64,000 nucleotides of DNA from CAADGU01 sp035444285 (lineage in GTDB: Bacteria > Chloroflexota > Anaerolineae > Promineifilales > Promineifilaceae). Location of the stretch: contig DAOMOK010000004.1 in NCBI GenBank assembly GCA_035444285.1, positions 372,001 through 436,000 of the forward strand. Direction: 5' to 3'. The notes under the pieces are model-generated. The model ran no database searches and had not been told where the DNA came from. It saw nothing but the letters and a program-made list of their open reading frames with translations. The position numbers were made by a program, and so were the translations under genes. This document shows positions 54,762-62,338 of this stretch, piece by piece (the first letter of the stretch is position 1; the number at the start of each line of letters is the position of its first letter).

Positions 54762-55133
54762 AGTGGCAAATGTCCTCACCGTGCCGCCCACGTTTGTCTG
54801 CTACCAGCCCGTTTACGGCCGTTCAGTGCTTGCCTTTTAGCGTGGTATTGTACCCAGCGTACCCAGGCGGTAGGGAAACGTGCCAGGTTCAGGTCGCATG
54901 CGCACCGCGGCGATAACGAATTTATGCGGCTCATTCATTTGTTGCGCCTTTTCACCATTGACCATTGTTGGTACTTTTCTCCTATCAGGCTGGCTACATT
55001 TTCCCGGCCAATACGGGCATAATAGTCGAGAAAATTTTCACGTTGTAGTAACTCAATTTGATACCTGCCACAGCCATGAATAGCCTGCCTTTGGTGGTAA
55101 GCCATCTGGTTCTAAGCAGGCAGGAGCGCAATT
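54762..55133. other. 372-nt intergenic region without a convincing gene
   Basis: Contains one ACGGCCGT near 54816 and a short minus-strand frame (54837-54938, MNEPHKFVIAAVRMRPEPGT onward, 33 residues) with no recognisable domain. TTGACC (54958-54963) followed 19 nt later by TATCAG is a weak promoter pair for the ATPase gene. It may hold the remains of a lost gene. Confidence 0.35.
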
Positions 55134-56246
55134 ATGCCTTACACCGTTGGTCATCCTGTGCAGAGTCCTTCTGATTTTTACGGCCGTGTCCGCCAGATTG
55201 CCCAACTCTTTGAAACAATCGGCGGTGCTCATCCCCAATCCGCCAACGTCATCGCTTTGCCCCGCTCCGGCAAAACATCCTTTTTGCGACAAATCGCCCA
55301 CCCCTCCGTGATGGTGCGCCACGTGCGCCAACCAGAACGCCTGGTGATGGTTTATGTGGACATGGCTTCGTCCAAGACGCCCGGCCAATTTTACTACCGC
55401 ATACTCACGCAACTTAAAATGAGCCTGGGTCAGGTGCATACCGGTTTCTTGTGGAAAGAATCGCCGCCTGAACAAACGAGCATTTATGACGTGGAGGCTT
55501 TTCTCTGCCATTTTCCCTTGCATCGTATTGTGCTGTTGTTGGATGATTTTGATGCCCTGCACACAGACACGTTTGATCGCCGTTTTTTGACAGAGCTGCG
55601 CGCCATGACCAGCGTCAACGATTATGATCTGGTTTGTGTCACCACGACGCGCACCGATTTGCACCAGATCAGCAGCCGGGTGGGATTACCGGCTACTTCC
55701 CCCTTTTTCAACATTTTTTCCCCCACTCCCATTTATCTGGCGGAGGTGGAAACGGCCGTCATAGACCCTCTGATCACCCAACCCGCCCTTCAGGCCGGGC
55801 TGCCGTTCAGTGCCGCCGACGTACAGCAAATTCAACGGCTGGCAGGTACGCTGCCCTTTATGTTGCAGCTAACAGCCGCTCGCTGGCTCTACCACAAACG
55901 GCTGGATGGGTCGCCTGATGCCGGCGTGGTACAGACGCAACTGGTCGCCGAATTATCGCCTTGTTTCAGCCAATGGTGGGCGCAATTTGATGCCTGCCAA
56001 CAGCAGTTATTAACAGAACTGGCTGCCGCCCGTCCCATCAGTTGTTCACCGTTTAGTCACTTCACCATAGCCGAAGCAGAACGACGACTGCGGCAGTTGG
56101 GTGTGGTGGTAGATCGCCGGCGCGGCACGGCCGTCAACGGCGGCATTTTCGCTACCTGGGTCCGGCAGCAAACGGCCGTGCCACTACATGAAATGGCCGA
56201 TGCCATAAGAGATACGGCCGTGACCCCCGCCTTTTTCAGCACCTAA
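55134..56246 (+). CDS. AAA/STAND-type ATPase of unknown function
   Basis: 370 residues from the ATG after AGGAGCGCAATT. PVQSPSDFYGRVRQIAQLFETI resembles the leader of archaeal-type and novel STAND ATPases (FxGRxxEl). Walker A is ALPRSGKTSFLRQI (about 41-54) and Walker B is HRIVLLLDDFDALHTD (about 131-146). A winged-helix-like C-terminal part follows (QQLLTELAAARPISCSPFSHFTIAEAERRLRQLGVVVDRR). Members often act as regulators or in conflict systems, recruiting partner domains. The next gene is a Doc-type toxin on the other strand, convergent with it. Confidence 0.75.
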   Translation: MPYTVGHPVQSPSDFYGRVRQIAQLFETIGGAHPQSANVIALPRSGKTSFLRQIAHPSVMVRHVRQPERLVMVYVDMASSKTPGQFYYRILTQLKMSLGQVHTGFLWKESPPEQTSIYDVEAFLCHFPLHRIVLLLDDFDALHTDTFDRRFLTELRAMTSVNDYDLVCVTTTRTDLHQISSRVGLPATSPFFNIFSPTPIYLAEVETAVIDPLITQPALQAGLPFSAADVQQIQRLAGTLPFMLQLTAARWLYHKRLDGSPDAGVVQTQLVAELSPCFSQWWAQFDACQQQLLTELAAARPISCSPFSHFTIAEAERRLRQLGVVVDRRRGTAVNGGIFATWVRQQTAVPLHEMADAIRDTAVTPAFFST

Positions 56247-56262
56247 GATGTTGCTTTATCTG

Positions 56263-56727
56263 TTACGATTGTGGGGCCGTTAATTGTTCCAGCCAGACAG
56301 CAATGTCAGATACTGTAAATTGCTGATGGGTTTCACCTCGATAGAGGCGCATATTTTCTTCAGCTACAGCAACGCAATACGCTACCACCTCCTCGATGGG
56401 CAACTTTTCGGGGAGTGCATGTCCATGTTGCGCTAAAAAATATAAAGTGGCTGCTAAGGCAGTTCTTTTTGTGCCATCCATGAATGGGTGATTTTTAATG
56501 AGCGAGTGGAAAAGAGCGGCTGCTTTCTCGAAAAGGTCAGTGTACAAGTCCTGCCCATCAAACGTTGCAAAAGGGCGAGCGACCGCAGAATGAAGAAGAG
56601 AGGCTTCTCGTAATCCTGGTAATCCTCCCGTTTCCTCAATAATCACTTCGTGAATTTCATAAACGCGCACCAAAAACGAGGCAATCTCGTCGGCCGATTC
56701 TGAAGATGCCGTAATTTCCATTGCCAT
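56263..56727 (-). CDS. doc: Doc-type (Fic fold) toxin
   Basis: 154 residues. IEETGGLPGLREASLLHSAVARP and the active-site motif NHPFMDGTKRTALAATLYFL (about 79-98) match Doc (HxFx[D/N]xNKR), with the degenerate Fic loop typical of kinases that phosphorylate EF-Tu. The position usually occupied by asparagine before KR is threonine here (DGTKR), which could lower activity. Its partner RHH-like antitoxin lies just upstream in the same operon. The start codon falls in a tandem-repeat array. Confidence 0.85.
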   Translation of the reverse strand: MAMEITASSESADEIASFLVRVYEIHEVIIEETGGLPGLREASLLHSAVARPFATFDGQDLYTDLFEKAAALFHSLIKNHPFMDGTKRTALAATLYFLAQHGHALPEKLPIEEVVAYCVAVAEENMRLYRGETHQQFTVSDIAVWLEQLTAPQS

Positions 56728-56780
56728 TATCTGCGGGCCATTATCTGTGTGCCATTTATCTGTGGGCCATTATCTTTGGG
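56722..56780. repeat. Four tandem 14-15 nt repeats over the antitoxin stop and doc start
   Basis: Units read GCCATTATCTGCGG, GCCATTATCTGTGT, GCCATTTATCTGTGG and GCCATTATCTTTGG on the plus strand. On the coding strand each contains a TAATGGC-like block (TAAATGGC in one); the first supplies the antitoxin TAA and the last supplies the doc ATG. Confidence 0.8.
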
Positions 56781-57015
56781 CTAGCACTTCAAACAGGGCG
56801 CGATTTTTGGCAATCAAGTCTTGAACGAATGGCATCGCCGATTCTTCAAAGCGTTTGGTAGATGACTTGGGGACGGTCTCGATGTTTGGTTGGCTAAGCC
56901 AGATTTCTAAGGCAGCTAAGGCTACAGATTGCACAACTTCCTCGCTAATTTGCAGCTTTTCTAACTCATTTGCTAACTGGTCTGGTAGATTGATTGTAAC
57001 TGTCGTCATATTCAT
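56770..57015 (-). CDS. Antitoxin partner of the Doc-type toxin
   Basis: 81 residues. MTTVTINLPDQLANELEKLQISEEVVQSVALAALEIWLSQ reads as a short beta strand followed by two helices, the shape of a ribbon-helix-helix DNA-binding domain. The C-terminal half (SSTKRFEESAMPFVQDLIAKNRALFEVLAQR) would wrap the toxin. It is not a standard Phd sequence, so a non-canonical pairing is likely. It lies upstream of doc on the same strand, the usual antitoxin-first order, with a 42-nt repeat-filled gap. Confidence 0.7.
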   Translation of the reverse strand: MNMTTVTINLPDQLANELEKLQISEEVVQSVALAALEIWLSQPNIETVPKSSTKRFEESAMPFVQDLIAKNRALFEVLAQR

Positions 57016-57192
57016 TCCTCAGCAATTGCCTTGCAGGATTAACGGGCATTGTAACGCAAATTCTGATAAGTTGCCCACCTGTGTCCCCTTCACTATAATG
57101 CTGCTTGCGTAATTATGGAACCAAAGCCAGCTCATTGCCGCATCGTGCTCTTCACGTTGGCTGTTGCGACCTGTAGTCACATAAGAGGAGAA

Positions 57193-57543
57193 ATGATTCC
57201 AATTTACCGATCAGATGGCGAGTGGGTGGCCGTGTATGAAAAGGGAAACGTCTTTAACGTGGATGGGGAGTGGATTGGCTTCGTTGTGGGGCGTGAAGTC
57301 TTTGATTCCGGCGGTTCCTACCTCGGTTTTCTCAGTGATGACCAACGCCTGCTGCGCAAACGTACCCGCCCCATTGACCGGCCCATGATGAAACCACCGC
57401 CGCCGCCACAGCGCATGAAACTGCCGACGGCCGTACCCCTGCCTCCCATGTTCCCGGCGTTGCCACACCAGATCATAGACATGTTCGAGGAGTTCCCCGA
57501 AAAACTGAGCTACGTTTCAGAAACCCGGCCCGATATGGATTAA
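57193..57543 (+). CDS. Small beta-repeat protein (four-fold beta-flower-like)
   Basis: 116 residues from the ATG after AGAGGAGAA. The first half consists of short repeating units with a G-E/x-W-[IV] pattern: YRSDGEWVAVYEKGNVFNVDGEWIGFVVGREVFDSGGSYLGFLSDD. Each unit has about 13 residues with aromatic and glycine positions conserved, compatible with the 4-fold beta-flower fold. A proline-rich segment (MMKPPPPPQRMKLP) leads to a C-terminal helix (IIDMFEEFPEKLSY). Function unknown; relatives are common next to mobile or defence genes, but none is certain here. Confidence 0.65.
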   Translation: MIPIYRSDGEWVAVYEKGNVFNVDGEWIGFVVGREVFDSGGSYLGFLSDDQRLLRKRTRPIDRPMMKPPPPPQRMKLPTAVPLPPMFPALPHQIIDMFEEFPEKLSYVSETRPDMD

Positions 57544-57546
57544 ATT

Positions 57547-57599
57547 GTGAGCCGTGATGCGTGACCAGCAAACTCACGCATCACGCATCATGCATCACT
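57547..57599. repeat. CACGCATC-word hairpin
   Basis: GTGAGCCGTGATGCGTGA and CTCACGCATCACGCATCATG face each other around CCAGCAAA. It ends at the thioesterase ATG (57600). Confidence 0.7.
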
Positions 57600-58079
57600 A
57601 TGCCACCCAAAAGCCCCGCCGAATCCCGCGTCATCCTCACCCAGGTCATGGGGCCATCCCACGCCAACGTCATGGGCAATGTGCATGGCGGCTACATCAT
57701 GAAAATCTGTGACGAAGCGGGCGGCATGGCCGCTATCCGTCATGCCCGTCACCCGGCTGTCACCGTGGCCGTAGACTCCATGCGCTTTCATTCACCCGTT
57801 CACATCGGCAATTTGATGACGGTCACGGCCGAAGTTAGTTGGGTGGGGCGCACCTCGATGGAAACGCGCGTTGTTGTCACCGCCGAAGATGTGCTGACGG
57901 GGCAAACCACCCACACCAACACGGCCTATTTTGTTTATGTGGCGCTGGACGAACACGGCCGTCCCACCCCCGTTCCCTCTCTCCTTTGCACCACGGACGA
58001 AGAGCAGTCCCGCTTCGAGCGCGCCGCGCAGCGCCAGGCCTACCGCTTGCAGCAGCACAGGCAAGACGGCCATGAATGA
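57600..58079 (+). CDS. Hotdog-fold acyl-CoA thioesterase (YciA/BACH-like)
   Basis: 159 residues from the ATG at 57600. ESRVILTQVMGPSHANVMGNVHGGYIMKICDEAGGMAA (about 9-46) carries the N-x-H-G-G and D residues of hotdog thioesterases of the acyl-CoA hydrolase family; TVAVDSMRFHSPVHIGNLMTVTAEVSWVGRTSMET matches the second conserved block. It hydrolyses acyl-CoA to free acid and CoA. The C-terminal 8 nt overlap the BchI-like gene, suggesting co-expression, though a shared pathway is not obvious. Confidence 0.9.
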   Translation: MPPKSPAESRVILTQVMGPSHANVMGNVHGGYIMKICDEAGGMAAIRHARHPAVTVAVDSMRFHSPVHIGNLMTVTAEVSWVGRTSMETRVVVTAEDVLTGQTTHTNTAYFVYVALDEHGRPTPVPSLLCTTDEEQSRFERAAQRQAYRLQQHRQDGHE

Positions 58080-59229
58080 AATGAGCGAAAAGCCCGGTCA
58101 GCCACGCTCCAAACTGCTGGAAATTTTGCTGGCCTCCCCTGCCGGGCAGGTTAGCCGTTTGCCCGCACCCGATATTGGCGTGGCCGAGGTGGAGCCATTC
58201 CCCTTTCTGGCCATCGTCGGCCAATATGAGATGAAGTTGGCGCTTACCCTGTCGCTGATTAACCCACTCGTGGGTGGTGTTTTGCTCATTGGCCCCCGCG
58301 GTACGGCCAAGACTACGGCCGTGCGCGCCCTCACCGACCTGTTACCCACCACCCGGCGCAGCCTGTGCGCCTATGGCTGCACTGAAGAAGATGTGGAATT
58401 GTATGGTATGGATGGCGTGTGTAAAGATTGCGCCGTCAAATTTGGGCATGGTGACCCACTGACCATCGCCGACAAAGTGCGCATTTTTGAACTGCCCTTA
58501 AACTCCCGTCTGGAAGACGTGATCGGCGGCATCAATGAACGGCTGGCGCTGGAACAACAAAAAGTGCGTCTGGAACGGGGTTTGTTAGGCCACGCCGACG
58601 GGCACATCGTCTACATTGACGAAGTGAATCTCCTTGAGGACGTGATCACCGATGCCATGTTAGACGCGGCGGCTCAGGGGCATTACACCGTGCGCCGTGG
58701 CCCACTCAAGCTGACCTATAAAGCGCGTATCATGCTCATTGGCTCGATGAACCCGGAAGAGGGCTGGCTGCGCCCGCAATTGATGGATCGTTTTGGGCTG
58801 CGGGCGATTGTGCGCGGTCTGACGGACGCCGACCTGCGTTACCAGGCATATGAACGCGCCGTTGTTTACCGGCGGCAGCCAGATCTCTTTGTCGCCGGGT
58901 ATGCCGAGGCTACCATGGCCCTGGCCGAAGAAATTCAGCAGGCCCGTGACCGCCTGCCGCAAGTGATGGTTACTGACGAAGCCCGTAGTCTGGGGCTGTC
59001 GTTGGTGACGGCGCTGCAAATTGAGTCCAGCCGGGCCGAAATTACCCTGTTTGAAGCGGCGCGCGCCCATGCCGCGGCCGATGAACGCACGGCCGTGACC
59101 CCCGATGATGTGCGCGCCGTGGCCATGCTGGCCCTGCGCCAGCGCCAAAGCCACGCCCTGGACAAATTTTTCGCCGAGCAGTCTGAGGAAGATGCCCGGC
59201 TAACGGCCGTGTGGGAGAAAAGTAATTGA
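58072..59229 (+). CDS. Magnesium chelatase subunit I-like AAA+ ATPase
   Basis: 385 residues starting with an ATG that overlaps the thioesterase gene by 8 nt. FPFLAIVGQYEMKLALTLSLINP begins the ChlI/BchI fold, with Walker A LIGPRGTAKTTAVRAL (about 71-86), the ChlI cysteine-rich insert CAYGCTEEDVELYGMDGVCKDC, Walker B GHIVYIDEVNLLED (about 175-188) and sensor/arginine finger region GSMNPEEGWLRPQLMDRFGL. No BchD or BchH gene is in the window and no photosynthesis genes are seen, so it more likely works as a MoxR/BchI-type metal-insertion or remodelling ATPase, for example with cobalt chelation. Confidence 0.87.
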   Translation: MNEMSEKPGQPRSKLLEILLASPAGQVSRLPAPDIGVAEVEPFPFLAIVGQYEMKLALTLSLINPLVGGVLLIGPRGTAKTTAVRALTDLLPTTRRSLCAYGCTEEDVELYGMDGVCKDCAVKFGHGDPLTIADKVRIFELPLNSRLEDVIGGINERLALEQQKVRLERGLLGHADGHIVYIDEVNLLEDVITDAMLDAAAQGHYTVRRGPLKLTYKARIMLIGSMNPEEGWLRPQLMDRFGLRAIVRGLTDADLRYQAYERAVVYRRQPDLFVAGYAEATMALAEEIQQARDRLPQVMVTDEARSLGLSLVTALQIESSRAEITLFEAARAHAAADERTAVTPDDVRAVAMLALRQRQSHALDKFFAEQSEEDARLTAVWEKSN

Positions 59230-59260
59230 GTAATGGGGTAATTACCCCATTACTCAATTA
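59223..59260. repeat. 38-nt perfect palindrome at the BchI-like stop
   Basis: Two 19-nt arms (59223-59241, 59242-59260) of the GGGGTAAT/TGAGTAAT words are perfectly complementary with no loop. The left arm includes the TGA stop. Additional ATTACCCC words extend to 59271, just before the next ATG. Confidence 0.8.
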
Positions 59261-59272
59261 CCCCATTACCCC

Positions 59273-59923
59273 ATGCTCCCCAAACAAACGCGCACCATTC
59301 TGCTGCTGGGGCTGACGGCTGTGTTTATTGGTTATCTCATGGTCTGGCTGCCGGGGCCGGGAGCCGGTCTCAGCTTTTTGGGCATTGAGTTAGGCGAGTG
59401 GGTCAAGTTTATGGGGGTGGGGCTGGAACGCAACCTCTTTTACCTGCCGCCGATCACCCTGGCGCTGATGTTGGTGACGTTGACGCTGTTGGGGGGCAAC
59501 GGCCGTTGGCAAAGTTGGGCCATACGTGGTCTGGCGCTGCTCATAAGCTGGCAGGCATTCCCCGCCATTGAAGACATCACCGGCCCGGTACGCCACGAAT
59601 ACATGCCCCGCGTGCAATGGATTGGCCTGGTGCTGTTAGCGATTGTCATCGCCACTATTCTCTGTTGGGCGGTGAAATTAGAAACCCGGCAGTGGCTTTG
59701 CTGGCTGCTGCTGGTAGTCTTTAGCCTGATAGGGGCTGTGCAGCCAACGCGGATTTACCTGCAAATTCAACCCAACGTGGCGCAGTTGGTGGGGGTGTCT
59801 ATTGGCTTTGGGTGGGGGTTAATCTTAAATGGGGTGGGGCACTTGCTGGTTGCCGGGGTGAGTGGATGGCAATTGAGGCAAATGGTGAGGCAAAAGCGTA
59901 GTGCGCCGGCCTATCCAGTTTAG
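59273..59923 (+). CDS. Membrane protein of unknown function
   Basis: 216 residues with about six hydrophobic segments (ILLLGLTAVFIGYLMVWLPG; LFYLPPITLALMLVTLTLLGG; WAIRGLALLISWQAFPAI; WIGLVLLAIVIATILCW; WLCWLLLVVFSLIGAV; LVGVSIGFGWGLILNGVGHLLVAG). No motif that I recognise. It follows the BchI-like gene in the same direction, with the palindrome between them, and might be co-transcribed. The C-terminus is short and basic (RQMVRQKRSAP), so it is probably cytoplasmic. Confidence 0.7.
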   Translation: MLPKQTRTILLLGLTAVFIGYLMVWLPGPGAGLSFLGIELGEWVKFMGVGLERNLFYLPPITLALMLVTLTLLGGNGRWQSWAIRGLALLISWQAFPAIEDITGPVRHEYMPRVQWIGLVLLAIVIATILCWAVKLETRQWLCWLLLVVFSLIGAVQPTRIYLQIQPNVAQLVGVSIGFGWGLILNGVGHLLVAGVSGWQLRQMVRQKRSAPAYPV

Positions 59924-59950
59924 CGAGGCCGGGCACTACGCAATCAGGCG

Positions 59951-60190
59951 TTAAACCGCCATGCGATGATCAATATAATATATCGCTTCACCGACAGTCG
60001 TGATCTTCTGAGCTTCGTCATCGGAAATTTCGCCGCCAAACTCTTCTTCGAAAGCCATAATGAGTTCGACTAAATCCAATGAATCAGCTTCCAGGTCTTC
60101 GCGGAAACGCGCTTCAGGTACTACCTGTTCTTCGTCTACGCCTAATAAATCCACGATAATAGCGGTTATACGAGTCTGTGTATCACTCAT
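59951..60190 (-). CDS. acpP: Acyl carrier protein
   Basis: 79 residues. RFREDLEADSLDLVELIMAFEEEFGGEISDDEAQKITTVGEAIYYI is the whole ACP four-helix pattern, with DSLD carrying the serine that receives 4'-phosphopantetheine (from AcpS, candidate gene at 26820). The protein is strongly acidic. It is placed after the paa genes on the same strand but 185 nt away and after a hairpin, so it is probably a separate unit, perhaps for fatty-acid synthesis. The symbol is by similarity and does not exclude a specialised ACP. Confidence 0.9.
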   Translation of the reverse strand: MSDTQTRITAIIVDLLGVDEEQVVPEARFREDLEADSLDLVELIMAFEEEFGGEISDDEAQKITTVGEAIYYIDHRMAV

Positions 60191-60325
60191 CTACCTGATC
60201 TCCTTCAAATTTTGAATTCCATTTGCAATGGCGGGGCAATTTTAGAAGCAACCACCAAATTGTCAAGCAGTGATTGGTCAGGGCTGCCCTCTTGCCGATA
60301 AACACAACCCCTGGGTTAGGGGGAA

Positions 60326-60374
60326 GTTTCGGAGATTGAGAGATTGACCAATCTCCTAATCGCTCAATCTCCGT
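60326..60374. repeat. GAGATT-word hairpin after paaD
   Basis: CGGAGATTGAGAGATTG faces CAATCTCCTAATCGCTCAATCTCCG around ACC. It starts directly after the paaD stop (minus strand) and could end the paa transcript. Confidence 0.7.
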
Positions 60375-60375
60375 C

Positions 60376-60855
60376 TTACAGCGCCTTAAACTGCTCAAAC
60401 CCGTCCTGGCATTCGTGGCAGTACCAGATGCTTTTGCACAGGGTAGGGCCAAAAGCGTTTTTGAGGATGGTGTTAGTGGAGCCGCAGCGGGGACAGGTTG
60501 CCACATCCAAAAAAGCCACCGGAATCAGGTTGCCGCCGTGCCGGATGGGTGGAGCGATACCCAGTTTTTGCAGCTTTTCCCGTGCCGAGTCGGCAATCCA
60601 ATCCGATGTCCACGGTGGGTGCAGAACGGTCTCGACTGTGACCTGGCTAAAGCCCAGTTCGTGGATTTTAGCTTCTATATCTCGCCGCATCACGTCCAGC
60701 GCCGGGCAGCCGGAGAAGGTGGGCGTCATTTTGACGTGAACGCTGTCCCCGGTCAGTTGTACGTCACGCACAATGCCCATTTCCACCACGGAAATGAGGG
60801 GGAGTTCTGGGTCTTTGACTTCTTCCAGGGCTTGCCAGATAGTGGGTATCATCAC
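60376..60855 (-). CDS. paaD: Phenylacetyl-CoA epoxidase subunit PaaD (PaaJ)
   Basis: 159 residues. IWQALEEVKDPELPLISVVEMGIVRDV is the MIP18/DUF59-type (SufT-like) start, and MTPTFSGCPALDVMRRDIEAKIHELGFSQVTVETVLHPPW the family core. The C-terminal zinc ribbon has CPRCGS and CHEC pairs (about 122-153). PaaD is needed for maturation of the oxygenase, probably delivering iron or iron-sulfur cofactor to PaaE. It is the last gene of paaA-paaB-paaC-paaD on the minus strand; paaE is not in the window. Confidence 0.92.
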   Translation of the reverse strand: MMIPTIWQALEEVKDPELPLISVVEMGIVRDVQLTGDSVHVKMTPTFSGCPALDVMRRDIEAKIHELGFSQVTVETVLHPPWTSDWIADSAREKLQKLGIAPPIRHGGNLIPVAFLDVATCPRCGSTNTILKNAFGPTLCKSIWYCHECQDGFEQFKAL

Positions 60856-60869
60856 TTATGCGTTTTGTG

Positions 60870-60918
60870 CGTAGTAGGCGATTTAACGCCGTCCAAAGGC
60901 GATAAATCGCCTACTACG
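60870..60918. repeat. 16-bp inverted repeat between paaC and paaD
   Basis: CGTAGTAGGCGATTTA (60870-60885) and its exact complement (60903-60918) flank a 17-nt loop containing ACGCCG and a second GGCGA. It looks like a dispersed palindromic element, and it lies inside the paa operon. Confidence 0.7.
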
Positions 60919-60928
60919 TACATGTAGA

Positions 60929-61684
60929 TTACCAGACGGCATCTGGGTATTGGCGGGCGACGGATTGCATTTCGGTCAGCAGGTGGGTGAGGTATTCGCT
61001 GTGGTGGGCGCGGTTGGAAGCGGGTGGGATGTGGTTGGTGGGAATGGTGAGGCCAGCCTGGGAAAGGTGGGTGGTGGTGAGGTGCAGCCATTCGTCGTGC
61101 AGAGATGAGGGGGTCACGGCCGTACCCGCTTCCCCCAACTTTTCATCTTCTGGCATGTTTATAAACAGTTGTTGCGCATAAGGCCAGAGTGTATCCAGGG
61201 CAGTTTGCATCCGCCTGTTGCTTTCGGCCGTGCCCAACCCCAAGCGCATTACCCAGGCGCCGGTGTGGCGCAGGTGATAGATTTCCTCAATGCGGATTTT
61301 GGCGGCGGCTTCAGCCAGGGGGCGGTAGTTGCTGCCGGCCAATTGCGCCAGATGCAGCATCTCGTACACATCAAACAGGTATTGGCGCAGCATACTGAAC
61401 GCCCAGTCACCGTTAGGCAACTCCACCAGTTGCACATTGCGATAAGCGGCGGCGTCACGGAAGAACACGGCCGTGTCTACTTCCTCTCCCGTCAACTCCT
61501 GCCGCAGCCGGTACCAGGTGGCGGCGTGCCCCATTTCATCCAGGGCAATGTTGGTAAAGGCAATATCTTCTTCCAGAATGGGGCCGTGCCCCGTCCATTC
61601 CGAGTTGCGATGCGCCAGGATCAATTCATCGTCGGCGAGTGATAGAAGTTTGTGGGCAAGGGCGGTTTGGTGGTGTGGGATCAT
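60929..61684 (-). CDS. paaC: Phenylacetyl-CoA epoxidase subunit PaaC (PaaI)
   Basis: 251 residues from the ATG at 61684. LLSLADDELILAHRNSEWTGHGPILEEDIAFTNIALDEMGHAATWY is the ferritin-like structural subunit signature, and FDVYEMLHLAQLAGSNYRPLAEAAAKIRIEEIYHLRHTGAWV the second helix pair. PaaC pairs with PaaA to form the catalytic core, although it does not bind the diiron cluster itself in characterised enzymes. The start is preceded by an in-operon word-repeat hairpin. The length matches the E. coli protein (about 250). Confidence 0.92.
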   Translation of the reverse strand: MIPHHQTALAHKLLSLADDELILAHRNSEWTGHGPILEEDIAFTNIALDEMGHAATWYRLRQELTGEEVDTAVFFRDAAAYRNVQLVELPNGDWAFSMLRQYLFDVYEMLHLAQLAGSNYRPLAEAAAKIRIEEIYHLRHTGAWVMRLGLGTAESNRRMQTALDTLWPYAQQLFINMPEDEKLGEAGTAVTPSSLHDEWLHLTTTHLSQAGLTIPTNHIPPASNRAHHSEYLTHLLTEMQSVARQYPDAVW

Positions 61685-61689
61685 GGGAT

Positions 61690-61733
61690 GAATGAGATCA
61701 GGAGATTCAATCTCCCAATCTCTTAATCTCTGC
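61690..61733. repeat. GAGATT-word hairpin between paaB and paaC
   Basis: GAGATCAGGAGATTCA faces CAATCTCCCAATCTC then TTAATCTC. It overlaps the last codons of paaB and lies upstream of the paaC ATG. The position within an operon argues against a strict terminator role. Confidence 0.65.
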
Positions 61734-62265
61734 TTTCTCGTTTTATCTTCTGCATGGTAAACACGGTGCGATATTGGTTGGGCAGGCGGTATAGTTTGTC
61801 TTTGGCAGGGGCGAACAGGGGGATGGCGTCGGCTTCTTCGCTGCGGGTAACGGCCGTTGCCGGGCACACCCACCACACAAAAACTTGCTCCGCCGAGAAA
61901 GTGGCGATGGCTTGTTGCAGGGCGTGAGCGGGCGAACTGGCTTCTACTTCCCCTACATAAGTGGTAAAGGTCATGCCGCGCCGTTCTGTTTGTTTTTGGA
62001 AGACCAGGTAGGTTTCTGTGGGCGCGTGTGGGTTAATGTCTGCCTGCCAGGTATTACTGTCCGCCAGTTCTTCGGCCGTTTTGCTGGTGATGGCGTCGGC
62101 GCGGGCTACCCACAGGCTGTGGCATTTGGGGCGGCGGGCGAAGAGGTCACGGCCGTTTTGCAGCGCCATCTCCGCATCCACCGCATGAACGGTGCCAATA
62201 CTTTCGTGCGGTTCCCCTGGACGGTCTTGTTTGAAAACCTCGTAACGAGGCCATTGGGTGTCCAT
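61723..62265 (-). CDS. paaB: Phenylacetyl-CoA epoxidase subunit PaaB, duplicated form
   Basis: 180 residues, about twice the usual PaaB length (near 95). The first half reads WPRYEVFKQDRPGEPHESIGTVHAVDAEMALQNGRDLFARR and SLWVARADAIT, a standard PaaB. The second half repeats the layout: ETYLVFQKQTERRGMTFTTYVGEVEASSPAHALQQAIATF, VFVWWVCPATAVT and KLYRLPNQYRTVFTM, where the last part corresponds to the PaaB C-terminus. PaaB bridges the PaaA-PaaC dimers, so a fused tandem could replace two subunits. Lies between paaA and paaC as usual. Confidence 0.88.
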   Translation of the reverse strand: MDTQWPRYEVFKQDRPGEPHESIGTVHAVDAEMALQNGRDLFARRPKCHSLWVARADAITSKTAEELADSNTWQADINPHAPTETYLVFQKQTERRGMTFTTYVGEVEASSPAHALQQAIATFSAEQVFVWWVCPATAVTRSEEADAIPLFAPAKDKLYRLPNQYRTVFTMQKIKRESRD

Positions 62266-62267
62266 TT

Positions 62268-62338
62268 TCGTAAGCCGTAAGCCGTGATCCGTAATCCGTG
62301 ATCCGTTTACGGATCACGGATTACGATTTACGGATTAC
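62268..62338. repeat. CCGTAAGC/CCGTAATC word hairpin between paaA and paaB
   Basis: GTAAGCCGTAAGCCGTGATCC words face GGATCACGGATTACGATTTACGG. The inverted arm contains the last codons and TAA of paaA. Same word family as at 420 and 8775. Confidence 0.7.

Noticed and set aside
54837..54938. 33-residue minus-strand open frame
   Set aside because: No homology recognised, no ribosome binding site, and short enough to be chance.
58072..59229. Bacteriochlorophyll biosynthesis gene
   Set aside because: No other pigment gene is present; BchI-like ATPases are common outside photosynthesis.
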